Assembly: GCA_020850535.1 (NCBI GenBank) | Contig: JADZEM010000092.1 | Location: 1 to 34,104, forward strand | Direction of reading: 5' to 3' | Origin: Chloroflexota bacterium | Lineage (GTDB): Bacteria > Chloroflexota > UBA6077 > JACCZL01 | Length of the DNA: 34,104 nucleotides | In this document: piece by piece, positions 7,797-16,700 of the stretch | How the letters are laid out: each line of letters starts with the position of its first letter | Position numbering within the stretch: position 1 is the stretch's first letter | Program-made: the position numbers and the translations under genes | Notes under the pieces: model-generated | Seen by the model: only the letters and a program-made list of their open reading frames with translations | Database searches by the model: none | What the model was told of the DNA's origin: nothing

Positions 7797-9941
7797 TCAC
7801 TCGCCCAGGCCGCGGCGGGCCTCTTCGTCCGTGGGGTCGAGCGCCAGAGCCGCCCGGTACGCTTCCACGGCAGCCTGCCGTGTCAGCGATGCCTGCTGGC
7901 GGGCCTCGCGCTCCTGCTCCGGCTTGTTTCGGCGGACGGCGTCTTCTGCCTGCGACAGGTGGCCCTGTGCCCGCGCCAGCAGCGCATCCCCGAGCAGGTC
8001 GTGGAGGATGGCCCGGTCGGTCGACGACCAGCCCTGCCGCTCGCCGCGCTCCACTACGCCGATCAACGTCATCAGGTCGAGCGCGACGTACGGCGCGCCG
8101 AGGTAGATCGGCTGCTGAAAGAGGCGAGCGTCGGGGGCCGCCTGTCGTCGCAGGCTGCTGTACTGACGGTAGGCCGCGCGGGCCGCGGCGGCGTCGCCCC
8201 GGAACGCCGCCGCCAGGGCCAGCATGTGCTGGACGCAGGCGCGGGCGGCCGTGCTGCCGGGGTCATCCCCGTTGCTGTGGTTCGCAGCGTCCGCTCGGTC
8301 CTGCAAGCCGTCGTTCAGGGTCGGGTAGCGCCAGGAAGCCGGCTGGTACGCACCGTCTTGCCAGCGAAAGGCGAACGTCATGACGGGGCTGGCCGCGTAG
8401 CTGCCGCAGTAGCCCGACTGCGGCAGCACGATCTCCGCGACGCCGTCGCCGTCGAGCTCGGCGAGGTCGACGACCGGCGTGTTGCTGCCCTCCACGAAGA
8501 GCGGCACGAGCGTCGAGCCGTTCCACTGGAGCACCCAGAGCAGGCCGGAGTGCGCTCCGACGACGGCCCCGAACGTCAGCTCGGCCTTGCCGTCGGCGTT
8601 CACGTCGGCGATGCTCACCGTGCCGCCCGGACCGCCGAGCAGGCCGCCGGCCACGTACGACGAGATGGGAGCGCCCGGCTCCAGGCCGTTCGGCCCGTCG
8701 TAGACGATGTACGGCTCGACCGGCGAAAAGCGCCCGGGTCCGCTCGCGAGCACGGCCACATCTTCGCGGCCGGCGCCACGCACATCGCCTGCTGCCGTCT
8801 GCACGAGGACGGACGCCGCCGGCAGCTGACGCATGAGCGCGTCCAGGTCGTGGGTCTGGTGGTGGTCGGCGGCGATCAGCCGCCAGCTCTCGCCGATCCG
8901 GGCTGCGCGCCAGGTTCCGCCGATGGTGACCCGTCGGCCCTCGGCCTCAGCGGTGGCAAGGTCGATGCGCGGATCGGGCAAGCTGACGCGGACGGCGACG
9001 ACGGCCTCCGTTGGCGCTGTTTGACTATTGTGGCGCCGCGCGGGCAACGGATCGAGCACGCGGACCTCTTCGACGCGGATCGAGGACGGCGCGCTGCTGG
9101 ACGCCGTGGCCGAGCGGCTGGCCTGGAGATCGTCGCCCAGGAGCGCCGTGGCCGCTGCGAGGTCGCCGCGCGCGAGGGCCGCGTAAAACGCGATGACCGC
9201 CGCCTCGGGTGTGGCGGCGGTCGGCGTGTCGTCCGGCAGCGCGAGCGACCGCTCCGCGAGCCGGTAGCCGTCACCGGCCCAGCGGTACGTTTCGGAGACG
9301 GTGGGCGGCGTCTGCCTGCCCTGCACCCCGCGCTCGGCCTGCTGGCGGCGGAGCACGGCCGGACCGCCGCCCGGGGCCGCCTCGATCGAGACCCCGGAGC
9401 CCTCCAGGTACGCCTCGACGCGGAACCCGGCTCCGGCCCAGGGCGGCGGCAACGTCCCGTGCTCGTCGGGGTCGGACGGCGGCACGTTCGAGTCGCCCGC
9501 GCCGAAGATCCAGATCGCCGTGCGTGGTGGAGCATTCGGGAAGCGGTTGGTGACAGTCAGGATGATGCGCGGGTGGCCGTCGCCGACGAGATCGCGCACC
9601 TGCAGCTCGCTGGAGCCGTTCGCATCGAGGACCGGCTCGCTGCGCAGCTCGGTCGGCGGCGCGCCGAAGAGGTGGACCGGCCGAATGCCGTCCTTGCTGT
9701 TGAGCAGCACCAGCAGCCCACCGCGCTGCGGCTGGCCTGGCGTGGTTCCGGGCACGCTAAAGAGGGTGACCGTGTCGTCGCGGCCATCGGAATCAAGGTC
9801 GCCGGTTGCCGTCTGCCGAATGATGGTGTTCGGCGGCAGAAACGCGGCCGGATCGGATTCGGCGGCCCGCGCCGGCGCAATCGTCAGGAGCTGCAGCACC
9901 ACCAGCACGAAGAGCAGGACCGCACGAGCTCGACGGAACAC
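7797..9941 (-). CDS. Exported FG-GAP/VCBS-repeat-like protein
   Basis: This 714-residue protein begins with a clear signal peptide (residues 1-26, basic MFRRAR, a hydrophobic core, then APARA before AESD). Calcium-loop-like motifs of FG-GAP/VCBS blades recur: GDLDSDGRDD at 47-56, and later DVNADGKAELTF and ELDGDGVAEIVL, with intervening beta-rich segments. The C-terminal ~140 residues are helical with a TPR-like stretch ending AYRAALALDPTDEEARRG. It probably acts outside the membrane as a beta-propeller scaffold; no enzyme motif is visible. The start is GTG at 9941. It converges on the upstream glycosyltransferase with only 26 bp between the stops. The link between the two is by position only. 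Confidence 0.7.
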   Translation of the reverse strand: MFRRARAVLLFVLVVLQLLTIAPARAAESDPAAFLPPNTIIRQTATGDLDSDGRDDTVTLFSVPGTTPGQPQRGGLLVLLNSKDGIRPVHLFGAPPTELRSEPVLDANGSSELQVRDLVGDGHPRIILTVTNRFPNAPPRTAIWIFGAGDSNVPPSDPDEHGTLPPPWAGAGFRVEAYLEGSGVSIEAAPGGGPAVLRRQQAERGVQGRQTPPTVSETYRWAGDGYRLAERSLALPDDTPTAATPEAAVIAFYAALARGDLAAATALLGDDLQASRSATASSSAPSSIRVEEVRVLDPLPARRHNSQTAPTEAVVAVRVSLPDPRIDLATAEAEGRRVTIGGTWRAARIGESWRLIAADHHQTHDLDALMRQLPAASVLVQTAAGDVRGAGREDVAVLASGPGRFSPVEPYIVYDGPNGLEPGAPISSYVAGGLLGGPGGTVSIADVNADGKAELTFGAVVGAHSGLLWVLQWNGSTLVPLFVEGSNTPVVDLAELDGDGVAEIVLPQSGYCGSYAASPVMTFAFRWQDGAYQPASWRYPTLNDGLQDRADAANHSNGDDPGSTAARACVQHMLALAAAFRGDAAAARAAYRQYSSLRRQAAPDARLFQQPIYLGAPYVALDLMTLIGVVERGERQGWSSTDRAILHDLLGDALLARAQGHLSQAEDAVRRNKPEQEREARQQASLTRQAAVEAYRAALALDPTDEEARRGLGE

Positions 9942-10400
9942 CGGGCTTCGCCTCAGCGCAGCGTGGCGGTCCGGCCCCGTTCGCGTGCAGGGAACGCACT
10001 GCCCACCACAGGGAACGACTGAGCGGCGCGGCGAGCGCGCGATTCCCCTTCGCGCTTCGCGGTGCTACGGGCCGAGTACGTCCGCAACGACCCGTCTGAG
10101 GCGGGCCACGCCGCGCGCCACCCGGTCGTCGGTAAAGGCCCTCACCCCCCAACCCCCTCTCCCTGTGCGCGGGCGAGGGGGAGACACACGAGGCTGTCGT
10201 TGCTCCCCCTCGCCCGCGCACAGGGAGAGGGGGTTGGGGGGTGAGGGCCTTTGCCACAGGAAATCATCAATCTTCATCAACCCCCGACTGCCCGCCTCAC
10301 CACGGTCTGGGAACGCCAACGAACGCGCGATCGCCCTGCGTCACTGCCCGGGTCTCATGCGCCGTCCGGCAGCGCGTGGTATCGTCCCGCGGGAGGCCGG
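9942..10400. other. Divergent intergenic region holding a large palindrome
   Basis: This 459-bp gap separates the minus-strand FG-GAP gene from the plus-strand MFS gene, so it should hold both promoters. Its main content is the palindrome at 10134-10252. A further in-frame extension of the MFS frame back to 10251 is rejected because the GTG at 10401 has a good ribosome binding site. No other gene is supported. Confidence 0.6.
10134..10252. repeat. 119-bp palindromic element (50-bp arms)
   Basis: The arms 10134-10183 and 10203-10252 are 50-bp complements (AAAGGCCCTCACCCCCCAAC at the outer end) around a 19-nt loop. Translated, it gives the TPQPPLPVRGRG-type peptide that often appears in spurious annotations, a sign of a widespread dispersed palindrome. 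It shares its C-rich outer arm and GCGCGGG/GCACGCGGG centre with the in-gene palindrome at 6307-6378, suggesting one family. Confidence 0.9.
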
Positions 10401-11672
10401 GTGACGGAGCAGGCGAACCCGCGCGAGCGGTACTGGCGTCGCAACCTGATCGCGCTGTGCGTGGCGCAGATCGTGACCCAGATCGCGTTCAACTTCGCGG
10501 AACCGTTCGCCCCGCTGTTCCTGCTGACGATGAACGTCGGCGGTCCGGCCCAGGCCGCGCAGTGGGCGGGCCTCTCCAACGCGGCCTCGGCGTTCGTGAT
10601 GGCGTTCACCCAGCCGCTCTGGGGCATCGTCGCGGACCGCTGGGGCCATCGCCCGATGGTCGTCCGGGCGATGGTCGGCGGCGGCCTGATGGTGCTGCTC
10701 CAGGGCTTCTCGACCGGGCCGGAGATGTTCGTCGGGCTGCGGATGCTCCAGGGGACCGTCGTCGGGAGCGTCCAGGCAGCAAACGCGCTGATCGCCACGT
10801 CAGCCCCTCGGCAGCGCCTGGGGCTGGCGCTCGGGATCATGCAGGTGGCGTTGCTGACCGGGCAGGCGCTGGGTCCGCTGTTCGGCGGGTTCGTGGCGGA
10901 CCACTTCGGGTACCGGTTCTCCTACCTCGCGTCGGGCGTGACGCTCGGGTTCGCCGGGTTGCTGGTGCTGGCGTTCTGCCGCGAGGAACGACCCCAGCAG
11001 CGGCCCGGCATCGCGCGCACCGGCACGCTCGCCGCGAGCCGCGAGCTGCTGGCGGTGCGCGCCTTCTACATCGCCATCGTGACGATCATGCTGGTGGACC
11101 TGGGCCGCAGCACCGTCAGCCCGATCCTGAGCCTGTACATCGCCAGCTTCAGCGCCAACGCGAACGCGGCAGACGTAGGCCTCGTGATCACGGCAGGCGG
11201 CCTGACCAGCGCCGTCGCAGCCCTCGCCACCGGCCACCTCAGCGACCGCTTCGGGCCGCGCGCGGTGCTGCTGGTCTGCCTGGCCGGCTCGGCGTTGACC
11301 TACGTTCCGCAGGCCTACGTCCATGACTTCTGGCACCTGCTGGCGCTGCGGGTGGCGCTGGGCGGCTTCCTGGGCGGGATGGCCCCCGCCGCCAACTCGC
11401 TGATCGCGACGCTGGTGCCGCCGGAGCGGCGTGGGTCGGCATTCGGGTGGACGGCGAGCGCCAGCGGCTTCGCCCAGGGGATCGGCCCGATCCTCGGCGC
11501 GTCGGTGGCGACGGGGTACGGGCTGGCGTCGGTTTTCCTGGTGACCGGCGCGTTCTATGCGGTCGCGTTCGTGTGGGCGCTGGTGGGGATGCGCCCGCGC
11601 ACGGCCGCCGTGCAGCCAGTGCCGGTGTCGCCCACCAGTCAGATTCAGAAGCGGCCACAGAGCAACGGATGA
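10401..11672 (+). CDS. MFS transporter, drug-efflux-like
   Basis: This 423-residue protein has twelve predicted helices in two halves. The loop-2/3 signature appears in both halves: GIVADRWGHRPMVV in the first and GHLSDRFGPRAVLL in the second, as in DHA1-type proton antiporters (MdtG-like). Start GTG 10401 follows GGGAGG at 10391-10396 with five bases between, which is why the longer open frame to 10251 is not used. The substrate cannot be assigned. It precedes the OPRTase-like double protein by 66 bp on the same strand. A TACAAT at 11682-11687 in that gap could give the downstream gene its own promoter, so co-transcription is uncertain. Confidence 0.85.
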   Translation: MTEQANPRERYWRRNLIALCVAQIVTQIAFNFAEPFAPLFLLTMNVGGPAQAAQWAGLSNAASAFVMAFTQPLWGIVADRWGHRPMVVRAMVGGGLMVLLQGFSTGPEMFVGLRMLQGTVVGSVQAANALIATSAPRQRLGLALGIMQVALLTGQALGPLFGGFVADHFGYRFSYLASGVTLGFAGLLVLAFCREERPQQRPGIARTGTLAASRELLAVRAFYIAIVTIMLVDLGRSTVSPILSLYIASFSANANAADVGLVITAGGLTSAVAALATGHLSDRFGPRAVLLVCLAGSALTYVPQAYVHDFWHLLALRVALGGFLGGMAPAANSLIATLVPPERRGSAFGWTASASGFAQGIGPILGASVATGYGLASVFLVTGAFYAVAFVWALVGMRPRTAAVQPVPVSPTSQIQKRPQSNG

Positions 11673-11738
11673 CTTCCCCCGTACAATCTCGCCGCGCGGC
11701 CAGACGCTGGCCTGTCGCCGCGCTGATGAGGAGCTGCC

Positions 11739-12971
11739 ATGACCCAGCCACCTGACCTCGCGCGCGTCCTCGTCGAGGCCGGCGCGGCAACTGCCACCAG
11801 CGATGGGCCGTCGGGGCTGACGCTCGACGTGACGGCGCTGCTGTCGTACCCGTCGCGCCGCGATCTCGTGGTCGAGGCCGTCGTGGGCTGGCTGCGGGCC
11901 GCCGCGCCGGACGCCGACCTGATCGTCTGCCCCAACATCCAGTCGCTGCCGCTGGCCACGCTCGCGGCCTCGGCGCTGGGCTTGCCGATGGCCTACCTCC
12001 GGCCCCGGCCGAAGGAGCATGGGCGTCGGCGTCAGGTGGAGGGCGTCCTGCCAGAGGGGGCGCGCACCGTCCTGCTCTACGACGAGCTGACGAATGAGAC
12101 GCCCGTGGCCGAGGCTCAGGAGATCGTCGAGGCGCACGGCGGCACGGTTCGGCGCGTGGCCGGGTTGCTCGGCGATGCCACGACCGCCGACGCCACGCTG
12201 ACGACCCGGGCGGCCGTGCGCGAAGGCATGCTGACCGCGCGCGGCGGTCCTGTGGGAGACGAGCCGCCGCCGGCGCTGCCGCTGCCATCCGAACAGCGGC
12301 GTCATCAGATCCGGGAGCGCGTCGCCGAGATTCTGCTCGCGGCTGGCGCGGTCAGCATCAACTCGCGTCAACCGTTCCGGTACGCCTCCGGCCTGCTCAG
12401 CCCGATCTACACCGACAATCGACTGCTGATCTCCCACCCCGCGCTCTGGGGCGAGGTGATCGCCGGGTACGCCGATGCGCTGGCCGTTGTGGCGGCGCGG
12501 CAGCGGGTCGATGTGCTGGCCGGCGCGGCGACCGCCGGCGTGCCGCACGCCGTGTGCGTGGCCCAGGCCACAAACTACCCGCTGACGTTCGTGGATCTGG
12601 GTGCGCCCAACGAGGCCGAGGACCGTTCGGGGCGCGCCTACGGTCGGCTGCGCTCTGGCGACCACGTCGTCATGATCGAGGATCTGGTGACCACCGGGAA
12701 GTCGGTGTTTGAGTCGGTGGCGGCCCTGCGCGAGCGCGGCGCGTCCGTAGGCTGGTGCCTCGCCATCCTCGCCTACAATCCGGCCGGCATCGGCGAGGTG
12801 TTGGCGGCGCAGGGGCTGGGGTTCACGGCGCTCTCGGACATCACCACGCTGCTGGATGTCGGCGTGCGGGGCGGTCAGCTCAGCGAGGCAGACCGTGACG
12901 CCGTGCTCCAGTGGCTGGACGACCCGAAGGCCTGGAGCGCCGCCGCCGAGGCCCGGATCGCCAGCGCCTGA
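11739..12971 (+). CDS. Tandem double orotate-phosphoribosyltransferase-like protein
   Basis: This 410-residue protein is twice the normal OPRTase length and has two matching halves. Residues ~185-370 form an OPRTase-like domain with SINSRQPFRYASGLLSPIY and the PRPP signature VVMIEDLVTTGKS (310-322), but no catalytic loop: the region reads DLGAPNEAEDRSGRAYG. Residues ~5-145 repeat the fold in the same order (LVEAGAATATSD, LLSYPSRRD, LIVCPNIQS). They carry the OPRTase loop RPRPKEHG (88-95, with Arg88, Lys92, His94), while the PRPP signature has decayed to VLLYDELTNETP (111-122). OPRTase makes OMP from orotate and PRPP in pyrimidine synthesis, and its loop works across the dimer. Here one chain may supply both roles. 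No other pyr gene is nearby, so another base substrate is possible. RBS GAGGAG 11728-11733. Confidence 0.85.
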   Translation: MTQPPDLARVLVEAGAATATSDGPSGLTLDVTALLSYPSRRDLVVEAVVGWLRAAAPDADLIVCPNIQSLPLATLAASALGLPMAYLRPRPKEHGRRRQVEGVLPEGARTVLLYDELTNETPVAEAQEIVEAHGGTVRRVAGLLGDATTADATLTTRAAVREGMLTARGGPVGDEPPPALPLPSEQRRHQIRERVAEILLAAGAVSINSRQPFRYASGLLSPIYTDNRLLISHPALWGEVIAGYADALAVVAARQRVDVLAGAATAGVPHAVCVAQATNYPLTFVDLGAPNEAEDRSGRAYGRLRSGDHVVMIEDLVTTGKSVFESVAALRERGASVGWCLAILAYNPAGIGEVLAAQGLGFTALSDITTLLDVGVRGGQLSEADRDAVLQWLDDPKAWSAAAEARIASA

Positions 12972-13346
12972 CGGCTGCTCTTCTCGATCGCTGCAGGGCG
13001 GAGGGTTTGAAAGAGCAACAGATGGTCGATGCTGATCACCGCATGCACGTGCCATTGTCGTCCTTCGCTGCGCTCAGGATGACAACGGCGAGTTGCACAT
13101 GTTCCAGCGCGTGTGCTGGCTGCCACGGTGGTGAAGCCATCCACTCCTGAACGGGTGCGGGTGAAGGACCGGTGGCCTGTCGGCTCGGGACGCCGGTCCG
13201 GGTGACGGGGGCTGGTCCCGGCCGGTCCCGGGACTTTCGCGGGCCGTCGTCCCGCACAGATCGGGACCGTAAGACGGGCCGAACGGCTCCAGCGCGCAGA
13301 ACCCTGCCAGCGAGACACTGTCTGTAGGGCTTGGAGGCCCACCCCG
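12972..13346. other. Intergenic region with one dispersed repeat unit
   Basis: No gene is supported in these 375 bp. At 13055-13085 there is one unit of the CCTGAGCG repeat family, TTGTCGTCCT and AGGATGACAA as 10-bp arms with one mismatch. Near 13190-13265 there are GC-rich stretches with repeated GGTCCCGG-like words that could fold. The promoter for the receiver/RND/kinase operon should lie here, but I cannot point to a clear one. Confidence 0.55.
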
Positions 13347-13793
13347 ATGACAGACACGCTGGCTCCCCACCTACGCCCCGAGACCGCTGCCCCGATCCGC
13401 GTCCTCATCATCGATGCCCACCCGGCCATCGGGTTGGGACTGACGCGGCTGGTCAGCATCATGCCGGGCGTCGAGGTGTGTGGGCTGGCGGCCCGCGGCG
13501 AGGACGGCCTGACCTGCGCCGACCTCGCCCCGCCCGACGTGGCACTGGTCGACGCCGAGCTGCCCAACGAGGCCAGCCTCGCCACCATCAGGCGACTCCG
13601 TCACGCCCTGCCGACGACCCGTGTCGTCGCGCTCGGCCTCTACAGCGCACGCCGCGCCGCTGCCCTGGCGGCCGGTGCGCACGCCTTTCTCTTGAAGGAT
13701 GCTGGCTTCGACGCCCTCCGCGCGGAAATCGTGGTCGGATCCGTGGAATCCCGTGAAGATCAGGCGTCGGTGCGGACGCCCCGGAGCGCCTGA
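13347..13793 (+). CDS. Stand-alone response-regulator receiver domain, partly degenerate
   Basis: This 148-residue protein is a single receiver domain (residues ~17-135) with no output domain. The phosphoacceptor Asp69 (VALVDAELPN) and Lys117 (AFLLKDAG) are present. The usual second acidic residue of the DD pair is Ala24 (IIDAHP), and the conserved Thr/Ser after beta-4 is Gly97 (VVALGLYS). It may therefore be phosphorylated poorly or work without phosphorylation. The sequence style is NarL-like, matching the receiver fused in the third gene of this cluster. Its stop is 3 bp before the RND start at 13797, so the two are almost certainly co-transcribed. Possible roles are a phosphate sink or competitor for the downstream kinase. 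Confidence 0.75.
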   Translation: MTDTLAPHLRPETAAPIRVLIIDAHPAIGLGLTRLVSIMPGVEVCGLAARGEDGLTCADLAPPDVALVDAELPNEASLATIRRLRHALPTTRVVALGLYSARRAAALAAGAHAFLLKDAGFDALRAEIVVGSVESREDQASVRTPRSA

Positions 13794-13796
13794 CCG

Positions 13797-16700
13797 ATGA
13801 GTCTCACCAGGACCGCCGTCTTCCACCCGGTGATCGCGCTGACGATCACCATTGCCATCGTGATCGGAGGCCTCGTCAGCTTCACCGGCCTCGGGTTAGA
13901 GCAAACGCCGCAGTTGAACGTCCCGATCGTCACCGTGCAGGTGACGATCCCCGGCGCAAGCCCGCGCACCATCGAGGAGCAGGTCACCCGCAAGGTCGAG
14001 GATGCCGTGGCCGGCCTCGGCAACATCAAGACGCTGTCCTCTGTCTCGCGGACGGGCCTGGCTACCGTCACCATCGAGTTCCGCGAGGGCATCGACGTGG
14101 ACGTGGCCGTCAACGACGTGCAGCAGCGCGTCAGCGGCGTCCGCAAGGAGTTCCCGGCCGAGGCCGAGGAGCCGACCTATCTCAAGCTCGACCTGAACGA
14201 CACGCCGGTGCTCTACCTCGCCGTCACGGCGCAGGCCGGCGCTGACCCAACGCAGCTCTACCGCGTGGCCGATGACGTCGTGCGCCCGCGCCTGGAGACG
14301 GCGAACGGCGTTGGCCGTGTGGTCGTGGTCGGCGGGCGCGAGCCAGAGGTCCAGGTCGAGGTGCAGCCGGACAAGCTGCGTGCCTACGGCCTGACCATCG
14401 ACGACGTGAGCAACGCCGTCCGCCTCCAGTTCATGAGCACCTCGGGCGGCGACGTGAAGGATGGCGCGGGCGACAGCAGCCGCCGGGCCTCGATTCGCAT
14501 CGACTCACGTGGGACCGACCTGAACCGCCTCGGCGCGCTGCCGGTCCAGTCACCGGATGGCTTCCGCACCGAGCTGCGGAACGTCGCCACCATCTCGCTC
14601 GGCGGCGCAGAGGCGACCGAGGTCGTCCGGCTGAACGGCCAGCCGGCGGTCGGCCTTCAGATCTACAAGCAGTCCAGCGCCAACATCGTGCAGACGGTGG
14701 ACACTCTGCTGCCGCTCTCCGAGCAGTTGAAGCAGGAGCTGCCGAGCGGCTTCTCGCTGGAGACGGCGATTGACGCCAGCACCGGCGTCCGCAAGTCCGT
14801 GCTGGGCGTCGAGGAGGAGCTGGGCCTCGCGGCGATCATCACCGGTCTGGTGCTGTTCTTCTTTCTGCACAGCTTCCGCTCGACGCTGATCGTGCTGATC
14901 GCGATCCCGACCTCGCTGCTGATCGCGCTGATCGTCATGAAGCTCGCGGGCCTGACCCTCAACACGATGACGCTCGTCGGCCTGACGACGGCCATCGGCA
15001 TTCTCGTGGACGACAGCATCGTCGTCCTCGAGAACATCATGACCCACCTCGGCCACGGCAAGGATTCGAAGACGGCTGCCGTGGAGGGCCGCTCTCAGAT
15101 CGGCATGGCGGCTATCGCGATCACGCTGGTGGACGTGGCCGTCTGGGGACCGATCCTCGCCATCACCGGCCTGGTTGGCGCGTTCCTCCGCAACTTCGCG
15201 CTGGTCATCATCGCGGCGACCCTCGCCTCGCTGCTGGTCAGCTTCACCCTTACCCCGCTGATCGCGTCGCGCTGGCTCTCGACGGGCGGCCACGATGCGC
15301 CGAAGGGGCTGGTCGGGCGGATCGCCTCGTTCTGGGAGCCGGCCTATCAGCTGCTGGAGAAGCTGTACGCGAAGCTGCTCGGGTGGTCGTTGCGCCACCG
15401 CCCGGTGATCCTGCTGCTGGCGCTCGGCATCTTCCTGCTCAACCTCGCGATCGTCCCGCGCCTGGGCACCGAGTTCGCGCCGGAGAGCAACGACGAGCGG
15501 ATCAGCGTGATCGGCGAGCTGCCGCCGGGCACGGCGCTGGAGGCCGCTGACCGCGCCGCCAAGCGCTGGGAGCTGGCGCTCGCCAACCAGGAGTACTTCC
15601 CCGAGGTGCACCGGGTGTACACCGTCGTCGGGCGGGGCGACGGCGACGCCGACCGCGAGCCGCGCTTCATCACCCTGACGCTGGACATCGGCGGCGGACA
15701 CTCGCGCGCGCGCACCAGCAAGGAAGTCGCGCGGGCGGTGGCCGATGCCGGCGAGATCGTGAACCCCGATCTGCAGGCGCGCGTTGGCGGCGCAACCCCG
15801 GGCGGCGGCGGCCAGCCGATCCAGGTGCGTGTCTTCGGCTCTGACCTGGACGAGCTGTCGCGGCTGGCCGAGCAGGCCCGCCAGCGGCTGGCCGGTCAGC
15901 CCGAACTGACCGACGTGACCAACAGCATGGCAACCTCACCAGAGGTGACCCTCGTCCCGGACCCGAGCCGCCTGATGGACTTGAGCGTCAACACCCAGGC
16001 GGTCGGTAACGCGGTGCGCGTGGCCTACCAGGGCGCGGTCGTGGGGCGGTACGCCGAGCCGAGCGGCGCCGAGCGCGATGTGCGGGTCCGCCTGCCGGAG
16101 AACCTGCGCTACAACAGCGCCGCCGTGACCGATCTGCCGCTCGCCATCCGAGGGGGTCAGGTCATCACGGTCGGGCAGGTGACGACGGCTCAGACCGACC
16201 AGTCGCCCACCCGCATCAACCGGGTCAACCGCCAGCGCATCGCGCTGATCGGGGCCGATGCCGCGGACGTGCCGCTGGGTACCGGCATCGCGGCGACCCA
16301 GAAGGCGATGGACGGGATGAGCCTGCCATCCGGCCACCGCTGGGCCTTCGCCGGGCAGGCGGCCGACCAGGCCGACTCGTTCCGTCAGTTGAGCCTGGGC
16401 CTGCTGGCCTCGGTGGTGCTGATGTACATGGTCCTCTCGATCCTCTACGAGAACTGGTTGCAGCCGGCCCTGATCCTCAGCGCACTGCCGCTGGCGACCG
16501 TCGGCGCGTTCGGTGGGCTGCTCCTGTTCCACCTGAACCTCGGCATCGTGGCGTTCATCGGGCTGATCGGCCTGTTTGGGATGGTCGGCAAGAACGCGAT
16601 CCTGCTGGTGGATCGCGCCAACGAGCTACGGAAGGAGGGGCTGGACCGCACGGCGGCGCTCCGCGAGGCTGGCGCGTCCCGCCTGCGCCCGATCCTGATG

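Noticed and set aside
10151-10257. Peptide-like frames such as TPQPPLPVRGRG across the palindrome
   Set aside because: They are palindrome translations present on both strands and interrupt no gene. This is a known type of spurious annotation.
11800-13055. Very long open frame on the minus strand opposite the OPRTase-like gene
   Set aside because: In GC-rich DNA long antisense frames are common. Its translation is Arg/Gly/His/Gln-rich without any domain, while the plus strand encodes a clear protein.
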